Translations under genes and position numbers: made by a program
Source: Amoebophrya sp. A120
Lineage: Eukaryota > Sar > Dinophyceae > Syndiniales > Amoebophryaceae
Assembly: GCA_905178155.1 (NCBI GenBank)
Contig: CAJINV010000005.1
Coordinates: 922,564-986,563, forward strand
Length of the DNA: 64,000 nt
Direction: 5' to 3'
The notes under the pieces: model-generated
Told to the model about the DNA's origin: nothing
The model's database searches: none
What the model saw: only the letters and a program-made list of their open reading frames with translations
Shown: positions 56,001 through 64,000 of the stretch, one piece after another
How the letters are laid out: each line of letters starts with the position of its first letter
Position numbering within the stretch: the first letter of the stretch is position 1

Positions 56001-58797
56001 TACTAGTCGCTTGGTGGTAACCGTGAAGGTCGAGCCAGGCGGGCGGGTTACGAAAGTAAAGAGCCGATGGGTGAGCAGGGGATTTTTGGACAAGAGGTTT
56101 GGCCCGAAGTCCTCCGTGACGCTTTCATGTCGCAGCTTCACCATGCACGACACGACGCTGATTGCGCTTCTCCAGTTTTTCCAGGCCACAAAGACGTCGC
56201 CCTGGATCGGGGATTTTAAAGAAGCCTTCCTCAAGGGTTTCAGCTTCGACGCGGCGCACGGCGAAAATGATGACTACTACAAAGATTCTGCATCCAAGAT
56301 CTGGATGACCGTGCCGGACACGATCAAGAACATGAAGGAATACGGCTTCTCGGATCTGGTGGAACTCATCGCAGCAATTTACGGATGCAAGGATGCTCCG
56401 TACAATTGGATGAAGACGCTGTTCGCCTCGCTCACCACGCTTGGATACCAGCAAAGCAAACTCGACCCGACGTTGTGGGTGTGTACTGCGACGCCGGAAG
56501 AAGAAGAAGTACTAGCACGGGGTCCGGACGCTGTCCGCGCCTACTTCGACGAAAAATTAGAACAACTGCTAGCAGTCGACTCCGAAAACTTGGAACAGTG
56601 TGCAAGGGTCATCTACGGCGCCAAGAAAGACAACGTCGTGGATCCTGCTCCGCTGAAGCCCGGTGGGTCGTTTGCGAACATCGAAAGTGAGAAAATCGTG
56701 AACTCCCTGACCTCGCATGTTCAGCTCCGCGGCACTTTGCTCGGAGCGCTGGGAAGTCATGTTGATGACACCCTCTCCGGTGGCACGTTGCTGTACCAGC
56801 TCCGAAATTTTGCGCTTTTTCGGCGATATGAATTAGGAAGCTGGAGTTGCTTGCGGCCAGGGAGGAAAGATGCTTTTATCGGGCGGCAAATTTCCGTGGT
56901 TCCCACCGAGATCCACCGCTACCAAACACAACAAGCTCTGAAAAAGCACAAAACGGAGCTTGAAAAGATGGAATTTGAAACCCCGGCGGAATTCCTACGG
57001 CCGGTGGATGAAAGCAAAATTTCCGGACTGGAGCGCGAGTATGATATCACCCGCGATCAAGGTCCAACCACATACAACAACGTCGAAGCGCTGAAGTTCG
57101 ACGCAAAGCAACTAGTCGACTGGTGTGAACAGCACGAGGATGTAGTCTACGTGGTGTCCCAGTCCAACTACCTCTCCAAAGTGGTACCGATTGAGAAGGC
57201 TGAAGTGTTGCAGTTTTTTCACGACCGCGACACTGCACGCACGAAAATGCAAAAGAAGGCAGTACAGAATCCGTTTCGAGGACGCATAGGTGAACTGTTG
57301 TGGAGCACCAAAACCGCAGCTCTCATCCTGTGCCTGACGAGCATGCTGGCAAGCCAACTCATCCCAGCGGAACAAGCAAACAGCTACGAACAGGTTGCAG
57401 ATTATGTCTGCGACATGAACAACCTGATTTGGTACGCGAACGAAATGGACTGCGCAAGCCGGAGAGTAATGCGGATTGGCGACCTCCACCAGCACTTTGT
57501 CATCGGATGTGCGGACGCATCTATGTCGCGGGTCGGCGGCACGGTGAACCTAGTCGGCCCGGAGTCCGATTTTATCACAACTCTTCTTGCTTTTTCAAAA
57601 AGCCCGAAAAGAGTGTTCCATAGTTCTACGGGTATTGAACTACTGGGACAACGACTGCTGTGTTCAGAAAGTTTGTATCTGACACAACTCGCGCTGGACT
57701 TGCACCTTACCAGGTTGGGCAACGTGCTCCTCCAGCTCACCGACAGTCGCAACTGTCTTGCAGAACCAAAAGAGAAAAATCTACGCAGTGACTACATGAA
57801 CATTTTACAACTTCAAGAAGGCAAGGTCATGTCCATCGCACACATAGCGGGAAAGAAAAACTGGACAGACGCGCTCACCAAGGAAGTTCGCCTCGTCGCC
57901 GACGCACTGTTGCTGCTCCTCTCCGTGTGGGGTGTTGCGGACGAGTCTGTGATGAAGGTGATTCGAAAATTTATCGCCGAAGAACAGAAGCGATTCGCAA
58001 CCAAGTGTGCGAATTTTGAAGCAGGAGAGCTGCCCGCTACTGGTATGGACGTGGAGGAAGAGGAAATGGATTTGAATCCGGAACAAGAAGACCTCTTGCA
58101 GGAGCCAGCAGCTACGCAGGCTGCGTTGTCGTATGTTACGGCAGCGTCAGCGGTAGGATGGACGGAAACAGCGGAGCAGTGGATTTATCACCATGGAAGT
58201 GAGCCGCGACGTCACCTGTTACATCCTCAGGAAGAAAAACAAGATGTGAAATTTTTGAATGAAATTCCACCAGTAAGGAAGAGTAGCGGAAAGTGGGACG
58301 AGGGAGAAGATTATGTTGTATTCTGGCATAACGACATGATGCAGTGCTCCAGCTTTTCCCCACCGCAGCAAGACCTTCTCAGCGCCGGCATTTTGCTACG
58401 CGGAGAAAGGCAGACGTTTTTATCAAGAACTACCAGTACAAAAACTGAAATCCGGAGCTGCGTCGATACCTGGCAGCAATGCGGTACGAAAAACCGCGGA
58501 GAACTAGATGAACTTCTGCACAGCAAGTTTTTACCTATCTGCACCATTTTCTTCAAGGTGCCGAAAGCAGTACAACTATCCAATCTCGACCTGAAGTACG
58601 GACCAGTTAGCAAGAACCTTTTACCACAACGCACTACCCACTACAAGATCACGCTGCACGGGAAGGAGATACAGCACCACGACGTCTGGGATGGACCGAA
58701 GACCTCGTTTTTCATCGACGGAAGACCCTTCTGGGCGGTAAAGACAATCTTCTACAAGCGACGTGTGGGCTTCTTTTCCGCGGGAGAACAGCAGTAG
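50020..58797 (+). CDS. Retrotransposon Pol (integrase, C2H2 finger, reverse transcriptase, RNase H), about 2,925 aa
   Basis: It is open from the codon after the gag UGA to TAG at 58795-58797. The first ATG is some 680 nt in, so expression probably needs UGA readthrough; a GTG at 50059 is the only early alternative. The first 900 residues are disordered and charged, and I saw no clear D[ST]G protease motif. Integrase: HHCC zinc site (HEQLGH...CSKC, 53060-53150), then catalytic Asp at 53233, Asp at 53404 and Glu at 53512 (D,D-35-E). A C2H2 finger (CKICHRNFTSRNRLLQH) follows near 54350. Reverse transcriptase (about 56000-56800): KSRWVSRGF, DFKEAFLKG, IYGCKDAPYNW, GSHVDDTL. RNase H (about 57500-57880): CADAS, TDSRN, HIAGKKNWTDALTK. 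About 280 unassigned C-terminal residues end it. Confidence 0.92.
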   Translation: MVTPPTHGSSESGVATDFASGEENSSRKTTNNFWKNKLSALKNKPSSTTGASLCSHGRSAPIVQVNVELSLPCEHGKQRPPTCSSSSEESNSANEQAQFSAEQQTSHDKNSPSPAAEQQFKIQQPVSAPHVEPHENLPPRIPPLQFSSSDASAVDPTLRIPTVSSTSDSNKISIVSKSEPSQVSVQSDQNQALPCGASRGDSHRSFVLDEPPHATDPTDLASKIKQPSMPSYPELSRESNIVGKSEDATSDGGHVMRNSDSSVSADRITLPSQFRSPRKTVRTSNRGTAKKRELTLSSRFAALAGDDPAEEEDAVVKQEPSDGSIQIKDENLSSDVVMDEPTRDREPGDAVLRSTLSSASGSSRASRNTNSGSSGSGVRTPTPRPGSKQHKRWLEGVAPSTNFCDPSSDIRYSLKPTIIPNEPTLVPVLESSSEEIAGTTVSNSSAPMSSSEKETTTSSANQYRPAPRRKKNNNKGAGKGPYGKASSRSPATKKKAATFTKTLPPQPRPPAEAPAASSRVLPGESNLELAARSSDFDNLVSDITAVKSNSNQATSGSSASSEDQLSQPESNNEPNPETATARSQVSPVLSNKRPKPASDQEEKQGQSPNLLTSRDESRFGDKKRKFARGFFSKKVRKYGEILHNRKKEFLKRRAGGLAGLDSDCSHNTVPSSLRPILQELTNGGIYQPEDPVQFGTMNNDPDGSSAPTANERARLFYRIKNEPEPRIYTGIFEIVDNSTVSSMPVLLGNPTLVDYQGCICYDSNPAYCMLAGKCIDLDPNAGIAMLDIEFVSNREAVQAGYVEPNPAAAPQKTRRTPRKRIRKKQQRTTTPSTASGEDASDSDGEENVLGARALLTMPNKVSKVKKKVTGTPYYEKLDDEARGRMAMEYMTSMSFLAQAQQQKQQEVQQSLKNKTKEELLQIVQEKCPGLNDEDTEWVACCFLSGNELGLDLDSHPDVQSEEEEAASDEENFLESAENSNEESRPSSISIDQLEQEFPTLSRGELQWLKKQHEQLGHSAALEHLFRGAAKKAMKRIRSFCSKCRSLDDAKRIMERGSLLQFSPNKNVCWVADSMKSRLGKCVYVLDTCTRLRSCELSEETTGGLTAAAVRGVMMLRMLSGGSPQRIVVDEGVEFCNELFRKVCNSLNIRLVRAGYKAANRISKIERMNGVHRSNVWKYTTTPFDPSLEILLWSRASREVLSSSMEEALDELLKQEADADENDASIALKHELVREHVFQINSVPILTTCLTPFALSSGSFYAGAHDWERLAADLHHDPEFSADLDDWFKTKAKIQSAVRKAITRLDVQQLLQRRELVGRSYKRCLDSSLLSPNMEVLVRRPDGSFRSWETGTVRTVFDHGADVQVGQGTSFYQPTDIALIQVEDPMKVALESYPDESTAMEIQERLHSHRDEDEDPIFQDPLTAVQGTRSTLRGEALGAEELGHTCKICHRNFTSRNRLLQHTALVHGDGSANVADNPEVRPELPVQYKTGKRRRIALNEDEESDSEDDDEDTPDSDAAPVQEEESRDDNPLFHIQRNRDDSVAQNLLESSDEGVAPALPSVASAAGRDDEWVETETENIRYHVQPRTRAILPNRGEGINWEFLTGERRTEYGLLNFPKEAVRVLSDNIKKPKTSKGRTRLAGYQEWVGTTTFKKKEDAPVIGVIPSFRAEVVSLGKMAAAEKHAYFREKFEAVERAARVSQRELMRKTRGAAANNQPAPPRRAQKVVAPASSFWTFNTRPEPEFQYDQAGIKLEPGELVVDNYQLNPKIQKQLRNCVSAMQLEVQQGKIFLTVAEPDDGGANVERAYDFSVIPAVEQHLHKKEQHMGRLMTSDNVCWLWSQLMNGKCIKKLINAKDNSKDIRYVCTATEIKKNKPAEKQFRGNSILLRWGPTCAPEFLDEEKPEEWSKESDAWYARIYFEVTRTVKENLQKHANGTKASALVIDEATAYQLGFESLFIPSVKGEEQAIIDHKIFGEQRSWSSVTPAEKKKMNLLTSRLVVTVKVEPGGRVTKVKSRWVSRGFLDKRFGPKSSVTLSCRSFTMHDTTLIALLQFFQATKTSPWIGDFKEAFLKGFSFDAAHGENDDYYKDSASKIWMTVPDTIKNMKEYGFSDLVELIAAIYGCKDAPYNWMKTLFASLTTLGYQQSKLDPTLWVCTATPEEEEVLARGPDAVRAYFDEKLEQLLAVDSENLEQCARVIYGAKKDNVVDPAPLKPGGSFANIESEKIVNSLTSHVQLRGTLLGALGSHVDDTLSGGTLLYQLRNFALFRRYELGSWSCLRPGRKDAFIGRQISVVPTEIHRYQTQQALKKHKTELEKMEFETPAEFLRPVDESKISGLEREYDITRDQGPTTYNNVEALKFDAKQLVDWCEQHEDVVYVVSQSNYLSKVVPIEKAEVLQFFHDRDTARTKMQKKAVQNPFRGRIGELLWSTKTAALILCLTSMLASQLIPAEQANSYEQVADYVCDMNNLIWYANEMDCASRRVMRIGDLHQHFVIGCADASMSRVGGTVNLVGPESDFITTLLAFSKSPKRVFHSSTGIELLGQRLLCSESLYLTQLALDLHLTRLGNVLLQLTDSRNCLAEPKEKNLRSDYMNILQLQEGKVMSIAHIAGKKNWTDALTKEVRLVADALLLLLSVWGVADESVMKVIRKFIAEEQKRFATKCANFEAGELPATGMDVEEEEMDLNPEQEDLLQEPAATQAALSYVTAASAVGWTETAEQWIYHHGSEPRRHLLHPQEEKQDVKFLNEIPPVRKSSGKWDEGEDYVVFWHNDMMQCSSFSPPQQDLLSAGILLRGERQTFLSRTTSTKTEIRSCVDTWQQCGTKNRGELDELLHSKFLPICTIFFKVPKAVQLSNLDLKYGPVSKNLLPQRTTHYKITLHGKEIQHHDVWDGPKTSFFIDGRPFWAVKTIFYKRRVGFFSAGEQQ

Positions 58798-58882
58798 TGA
58801 CGGGATTTTCAAGTACTACCAGTTTCAGAACGATTTTTGGAAATATCTTGTGTTTCACGAGTAGCCCCGGATCACCATCGAC

Positions 58883-58896
58883 GAAAAAAAGAGGTG
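58883..58896 (+). other. Putative polypurine tract
   Basis: GAAAAAAAGAGGTG abuts the 3' LTR, in the position expected for plus-strand DNA priming. One pyrimidine interrupts it next to the LTR. Confidence 0.6.
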
Positions 58897-59936
58897 TAAC
58901 AGAAATGTAGGATATTTCGATGGTGATGCGGGTGATGCGCAAATTTCTACCACAAATAAACCACCAAACGGGAATTTTATGGAGTCAGATCAACAACTAC
59001 CCCTTACCGGCGCGGTGCTGGCGCTTTGTGTTTTTCCTGGTGGAATTGAATTTGGCGGTTGCGGTTGGGAACAGTTTGGCGGCGGTCATTCTGGGATCTT
59101 GCGGTATGTTCCTGGTCGCGCGGGAATATGCAGTGAAAACGAGGTGGTGGAACCAGTCCAAGCTTTTCCGGGGAAGTTTGCGTTGCTTTTGCACCGCAGT
59201 AGAAGGTTGTAAGAAGGCGGAAGAAGCAAGGCAAAGGAACTGCTGCTATTTTAGAACTAGTTTTATTGCATTTCTACAGTTTTGGTTTCGCACTATTTGT
59301 AGGTCGTTTCGCACTACGTTTCGATCTTTGTTTCGCACTGAAAAATGCACTACTCGCAAGGAAAACAGGCTTTTTCTATCTCTTGTCGCACTGTGTTTCA
59401 ATAGGCTTTGACCGAACAAATACGACGTTGCAAAAGTAGAATGCCATCGTTTTTTGAGCGAACAAGTTAAGTATTTCGGTCTACTTTCTTCGAACTTACC
59501 ATGCAAAAGAGCGAGCAGAACGCAAGAATTCGGACCTTTTCTTAGTTGTTTTTGATCGTAGACAACCAACAAACACTACTAGAAAACACGGGAAAGAGAG
59601 ACTTTTTGTTGCTTGTCACTTAGCAGGAAAAGCGAAGGAAAGCTGAGAGAAAAACTCACAAACTAACGATGATTTTGCCCTTTGTTTATGTGCGCCGAGG
59701 TTGGCTCAAGATTACTCTTGACCTTCCGAGGCGAAGAATTAAAACCAACGATAGCAGGCTGAAGAAACTTTTTTGTTGTTAAGGGAAACAACGAACGCGG
59801 GTTCTAGACTGAAAGGAAAAGACGAAAAGCGAATCGGTTGAAGCAAAAATCAGTGTACATTTGAAGTCGGTTTTGGAAAAAAAAAGCATCTCGTTTTGAT
59901 CGATCGCTGAAAGAAAACAGTTTAGGATTTCTAATA
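58897..59936 (+). repeat. 3' LTR (1,040 bp)
   Basis: It starts TAACAGAAATGTAGG and ends AGGATTTCTAATA. It differs from the 5' copy at about eight sites, e.g. GTGCTG to GTGATG near 58930 and TATCG to TTTCG near 59287. Confidence 0.95.
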
Positions 59937-59941
59937 TTGAT

Positions 59942-60601
59942 TTTTTTCAAAAAATTTAAAAATTTCCAATTCTGCATAACAATTAAAAAGGAAACACGGT
60001 GAAGCTTAACCAGTGGCGTACACATGGCGTCCATATGTGAATCAGTATGAGACGGGATGAATTTACATCATAGTTCCACTTTTCATAAAAAACTGAAAAA
60101 ATCAGATTTTTTGTTTTTGTCCATTTATGTCATATCAGTATGTAAAAATGCAAGGAAAATTGATACTGTCTTTCTGTTTCCCTATTTTCATCAACTTTAT
60201 TTAATAGGTTTGTAATTATTTGCTGTCGTTTTTCTCGCATCAGAAAATTATTAAAAAATCAAAATTTTCCACTCAAGGAAAAATTCCACAAAATACGAAG
60301 CACATGTGGAGGGATCATCTATGTCTAGTCAGTTATGTAAGCAAATATATGCTGCAACTCATTTTTAAGCTGTGTCAACTTTATATTTCGCACATTACAA
60401 AAATCAGGGCCACAAGGGTGGTCCGATTTCCCTACTAGGGAGGAAAGGGGCCCCAGCCTACCTAGTTACATCCCCCAAAGGTAGAAGAGATGTGTCAGAT
60501 CATCTATGCAAATGGCTGCACTTCATCCAAAGCCCTGCTAGGGGGGATTTCCGCCTGCATAGCTGCACCCGATCCAAGTGATCGCCTCCCCGCAACTCCC
60601 C

Positions 60602-60602
<1 letters not shown>
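59942..60602. other. AT-rich flank of the retrotransposon
   Basis: AT-rich to about 60,400 with A/T runs similar in style to 46,900-47,238 on the other side, so the retrotransposon probably landed in a single AT-rich stretch. No gene seen. Confidence 0.4.

Positions 60603-60633
<31 letters not shown>
60603..60633. repeat. Poly-C tract, 31 bases
   Basis: An uninterrupted run of 31 C residues, followed by GTTCCCCCGCCCC. The length may be unreliable because homopolymers are error-prone. Confidence 0.9.
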
Positions 60634-60634
<1 letters not shown>

Positions 60635-61823
60635 TTCCCCCGCCCCTCTCCAGCTTCGGTGCAAGCGCGCACGCAGGGGCGGTCTGTCTGAGCGGACGAC
60701 CCAGCGGCCGCGGCGGGTGGCCTGCGCGATGGACCCCGCCCGCCGCCGTCCCGAGCCCGGGCCGACCGAGCCGCGACGGCGCGCCGCGGGCTCCGCCCGG
60801 TCCGGCCCTTTGGTCTCGCGCCTCTACACGCGCACGGCCCGCTTTTTTGGTGCATTCGCTTCCGCCTTGGGAACCCCGCGCGCCGCGCACTGGCCGCGTC
60901 GAATGGCCTCCGGACAGGCATACAGGCGACCATTTGCGAGCCCCTTCACGCCCGCAACAAATTCCATCAAAGCGCACGCGACGGTTGTTCGGCCTCGGGT
61001 TGTGCGCGTCAAGGCAGATAGCGGCCGCGTTCGCCAATAGAGCGCCGGCTTCGCGCGCAGCGCTGATTGGCGGCGCCCCCGGTTTGAGCGGAAAAACGAG
61101 AGGCAAAGCAGGAAGCAGGCCGAGGGAGCGACGTGAGAGACGCAAACACTGGCGCTTTCCGCGCGCCGACACGGCCGCTCTGTTTCTGGGTCTCTCGGAA
61201 AGCGACGGTGCGCTCGGAAGTCGCAGGCTGCGAGACAGGTACGAGTACTGTATACAAAAAGATGCAAACCACCGTTCCGGAGCCCGCGCCGGCGGCCCGC
61301 GCAAACTCCAACCCGGTAACGGCGTTGCCGTCTCCGACCGGTTCAGCGGTACCACCGTCCGACAGCGCCGGCCTTCCGGCAAGGCAAGCCGAACCCACGT
61401 CGGATCCGCTGAATGCGAGCTTTATGATACCATAGTGCAATCAATGATGTCCGCCCCCGAACGAGTTGGCATTGCTTCTCCTGGATTTTATTAACACCCG
61501 ACACCCGTTACAAAAAGGGTAGTCCTCTGATGTACTACTCGCTGTGCAGACAAGCATATTTGCCAATGTATTTGGCAAAACTGGTTATGATGCGGAATTT
61601 CCTTGCTGCGCCCAGCCATTCTTGAAGATTTTCGATCCGGTACAGTTGTACGCCGGCTCCTCTATACTTCTTGCCCACGCAATTGATTTTTGCGCAACTG
61701 CAAGGGGAAGCAACGCGATGTGTCTCGGGAGCCGGAGGAAGAGGTTTTCCTTTTTCATGCCGTAGCAATGCGACCCACAGCAGTTCCACTACCGCCGGCT
61801 CGTCCGCGTCCGCCACGCGCTCG
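60634..61823. other. GC-rich island, no gene called
   Basis: About 60,640-61,440 is very GC-rich with long overlapping frames on both strands (up to 334 codons). Their translations are Pro/Arg/Gly/Ala-rich without motifs, as expected by chance in GC-rich DNA. The last 380 bp lead into the plus-strand gene and may contain its promoter or an upstream exon. Confidence 0.5.
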
Positions 61824-64000
61824 ATGGCGGCCGTGCAGCCGAAGACGCGCACGTTGAAGAAGGGCCGGTTTATGCTCGACGGCAACCCGCAGCTGCTCAA
61901 GGACTTCATCTTTGTACCCGACGGCTTTCCGACGCAGACGGCCGAGGCCGTGGAGCAGGTGCTGCAAACCCTGGGCATCAAGAAGCCCCAGCTCGCGTTC
62001 TTCTTCGACAAGGGGCACTTCCTGTGTCCCGCGCACCTGCTGTGGCACGAGTTGGTCGAGGACTTGAACTACGGCAACACGCGCGGCCTACTCCAAATGC
62101 TGCTGGACGACATGAAGCGCGGGAAGGTGCAGGACCTGACCAGTGCGAGGAAGCTGAAGAACAAGCTGGATCAACATGGGAATGCACCCGGTGGACGAGG
62201 TGGACAACCGCGGAGGAATGTATTTTCGCCGAGGAACAACGACTACCTAACATCCGCTGCTGGCGTTACTGGATATAATGATCTTGACCCACAGCAACAA
62301 GCAGACAAATCTTCCTTCACCTTCCAAATGAACAATGCCGTTGCCTCCTCCGTGTCCCCGCGCGTTGCCGGCAACCAGCCCTTCCTGGCCGCGGAAGTGT
62401 CGGGGCAGTTGTTCGCGGCTTCCGAGGTGTCGCACAAGAACCTCGCGGACTACGTGAAGCAGGATCGCAGAAGAACACGGGAGCTCAGCGGGGACTTGAA
62501 GGGCATGTACAACCACCACCGCGAGGGCCAGCACTTCGCGGAGGATTTGAAGGCGATTGGCGTCGACGCGGAGACCGTCGAGCAGCTGGCGAGCGAGGGC
62601 TTGTTGCCGGAGAAGGAGGAAGAGGGAGATTTGGTCACGGGGTCGTCCCCGGCCGCTTCTCCCTCGTCGCCCACCGCGGCGGACGATGACCGCAGGTTAG
62701 CGAGGCTACTGGCGTCGCCGACGGGTGACACCGCTCCGGCACAGCTGCCGCGCGCCGTCACCCGGCCCATTCACGAAGTGGCTCCGCAGGTTGCGGAGGT
62801 TTCCGGCGTCGTGTTGCCGCCACCGCAGCAGGCCGAATTGTCCGGGGTGATTTCCGATCCTCCCCCGCGTGTCGCCGAGCTATCCATGGTGAGTCCGCCA
62901 CCGGCAAAACGAACAAAGCCTGTCGGCGCCGCTGCTTTCAAGCGCAAGATGGCCTCGTTCGCTTCCGGCGAGCAGAGCCCAACGTCGCGAGGAAAAGTTC
63001 GCGAAGTATCCGGCGACGGAGTAGATGACATGATGGACCGTTGCCAGCAGCAGCGACGAGAGCCAGATGTTACTAACCCGTTGCCGAACCAGCCAGTCAC
63101 AATACCGACCGCACCCAAGCCGCCGGCGTTCAACAGTTGGCAGCAAAACGAACCCGAGGTGAACGAGATTTCAATGAAGAAGCTGCCAACTATCATGGAA
63201 GAAAGGGACAGGCAAGCGGTTCCGGCGGCAGCCGAACCTGCGCGCGTCGAGGCGCTGAGCTTCGGCCCTACAGTTGCGCAACCCGCGCATCAAGTGGAGG
63301 CGCTGAGTTTTGGCCCGCTCGGGCCCCCGAAGGTGGAGGCGCTGAGTTTCGGCCCAACCACCCTTCCTCCAAAGGTGGAGGCGCTGAGTTACGGTCCGAT
63401 TCCGAAGGCACACGGTGCCTTCCCCTCCGGACTCGCCTCCCCCATGGACATGAGCAACCAGGTGCAGGCCCTGAGCTTCGCTGCCCAACCCGCCTCGCCC
63501 TACGCTGCCGCGGACAGTCTACCAAACGCGGCGGCGCGCACGCCAGTTTATTCCCCAACCGCGTACAAAGTTGGAGATCTTTACGGCAACAATTTCAACA
63601 AGCCCCCGCCCCTAGACCTCTACGATGAGGAGGTGAAGCACCGGCTTTATTTGGAGAGGGAAGCGCTAGAGGAGCGGGTTCGAACCATCCTCACCGGCAT
63701 CATAGAGGCTTGCGCGCAGACGAACTCCGTTTTTCTCCTAGGTCGTCCCTCCGGCGGGAACCGGTTGTCCGAGATTCTGTGCGAGAAGCTGCGCCCCGGG
63801 TGCAACGCGCTGGGGTGTTACACCCTGGACGAGTGCACCACGATCCCCTCCATCGTGTCCCCCAACGTACAGTACAAGTGGCCTACGCAGCGCGAGATCG
63901 AGAACAGCATGTGGAAACACAACTTCCAGGACCCGGCGCGGACGAGGATACCGCAAAAGGTGTTCGAAACGGCTTGCGTGGACGAACGGGAGGAGGTTTA
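61824..64000 (+). CDS. Unrecognised protein with VEALSFGP repeats, partial (leaves the right edge)
   Basis: Open from ATG 61824 (MAAVQPKTRTLKKGRFMLDG) to the end of the window, at least 725 codons; the frame is also open upstream of the ATG. The N-terminal 110 residues look folded (DFIFVPDGFPTQTAEAVEQV, KKPQLAFFFDKGHFLCPAHL, LLQMLLDDMKRGKVQ). A disordered Pro/Ala-rich middle follows, with EVSG/ELSG words and four copies of VEALS[FY]GP plus VQALSFA between 63,245 and 63,490. After that comes another folded part (YLEREALEERVRTILTGIIE, then VFLLGRPSGGNRLSEILCEK), whose glycine-rich loop after a hydrophobic strand hints at a nucleotide-binding fold, not proven. Third positions are GC-rich as in other real genes here. 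It is the first plus-strand host gene. Confidence 0.7.
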   Translation, partial: MAAVQPKTRTLKKGRFMLDGNPQLLKDFIFVPDGFPTQTAEAVEQVLQTLGIKKPQLAFFFDKGHFLCPAHLLWHELVEDLNYGNTRGLLQMLLDDMKRGKVQDLTSARKLKNKLDQHGNAPGGRGGQPRRNVFSPRNNDYLTSAAGVTGYNDLDPQQQADKSSFTFQMNNAVASSVSPRVAGNQPFLAAEVSGQLFAASEVSHKNLADYVKQDRRRTRELSGDLKGMYNHHREGQHFAEDLKAIGVDAETVEQLASEGLLPEKEEEGDLVTGSSPAASPSSPTAADDDRRLARLLASPTGDTAPAQLPRAVTRPIHEVAPQVAEVSGVVLPPPQQAELSGVISDPPPRVAELSMVSPPPAKRTKPVGAAAFKRKMASFASGEQSPTSRGKVREVSGDGVDDMMDRCQQQRREPDVTNPLPNQPVTIPTAPKPPAFNSWQQNEPEVNEISMKKLPTIMEERDRQAVPAAAEPARVEALSFGPTVAQPAHQVEALSFGPLGPPKVEALSFGPTTLPPKVEALSYGPIPKAHGAFPSGLASPMDMSNQVQALSFAAQPASPYAAADSLPNAAARTPVYSPTAYKVGDLYGNNFNKPPPLDLYDEEVKHRLYLEREALEERVRTILTGIIEACAQTNSVFLLGRPSGGNRLSEILCEKLRPGCNALGCYTLDECTTIPSIVSPNVQYKWPTQREIENSMWKHNFQDPARTRIPQKVFETACVDEREEV

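Larger units (their letters stand above)
47239..59941 (+). mobile_element. Ty1/copia-class LTR retrotransposon, near-complete, 12.7 kb
   Basis: Two 1,040-bp direct LTRs bracket a gag frame and a very long pol frame with the order integrase, reverse transcriptase, RNase H, which defines the copia class. A 5-bp duplication TTGAT (47239-47243, 59937-59941) flanks the whole. About eight substitutions separate the LTRs (roughly 99% identity), so insertion is recent. Gag and Pol frames are intact and lie in one frame separated by a single UGA. Unusual points: LTR ends are TA...TA rather than TG...CA, Pol is nearly 3,000 residues, and a C2H2 finger lies between integrase and reverse transcriptase. 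Confidence 0.95.

Noticed and set aside
60490-61494. 334-codon plus-strand and 292-codon minus-strand frames in the GC-rich island
   Set aside because: Long frames on both strands are expected in very GC-rich DNA; the translations are Pro/Arg/Gly-rich and include the poly-C run.

Overview
The window looks like nuclear DNA of a protist, most likely an alveolate close to the dinoflagellates. A syndinean parasite such as Amoebophrya is my best guess. The grounds are intron-split eukaryotic genes (ABCE1, GALE, an RDR-type RNA-dependent RNA polymerase, a PCIF1-like methyltransferase), one long block of co-oriented genes, and many introns that are terminal-inverted-repeat elements with target-site duplications and no GT-AG ends. 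The last pattern matches what I recall of introner elements in Amoebophrya. The species assignment is inference.

Layout. From 1 to 45.6 kb there are fifteen consecutive genes, all on the minus strand: a partial gene at the left edge, an Ala/Lys-rich protein with a possible PDZ-like start, a multi-exon unknown, UDP-glucose 4-epimerase, a 948-residue membrane protein, an unknown with a DNRRLW motif, a very large RDR gene (about 1,997 aa over 16 exons), two small membrane or secreted proteins, a PCIF1-like cap methyltransferase, a 161-aa four-exon protein, a SelU-like selenoprotein with an in-frame UGA, ABCE1/RLI1 (614 aa), an uncertain small gene, and an FAD-dependent oxidoreductase. From 45.6 to 61.8 kb lies a divergent strand-switch region. 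It holds two GC-rich non-coding islands, a 31-base C run, and an almost intact 12.7-kb Ty1/copia-class LTR retrotransposon (gag, in-frame UGA, pol). From 61.8 kb to the right edge an unrecognised gene runs on the plus strand and leaves the window.

The most interesting system is a population of 25 introner-like elements in eight sequence families (138-320 bp). Nearly all start TAT and end ATA, most are flanked by 5-bp duplications, and all sit inside coding regions of the minus-strand genes. Removing the element plus one copy of the duplication restores the reading frame in almost every case. In ABCE1 this rebuilds the invariant [12 protein letters not shown] motif. In the RDR gene it rebuilds the catalytic DYDGD motif, which an element splits. 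Adding the inferred RDR exons with that rule gives exactly 1,998 codons. The same genes also contain ordinary GT-AG introns, so two intron classes coexist.

Limits: all family calls come from reading motifs by eye. Exon borders were set by reading frame and splice dinucleotides, without transcript data.
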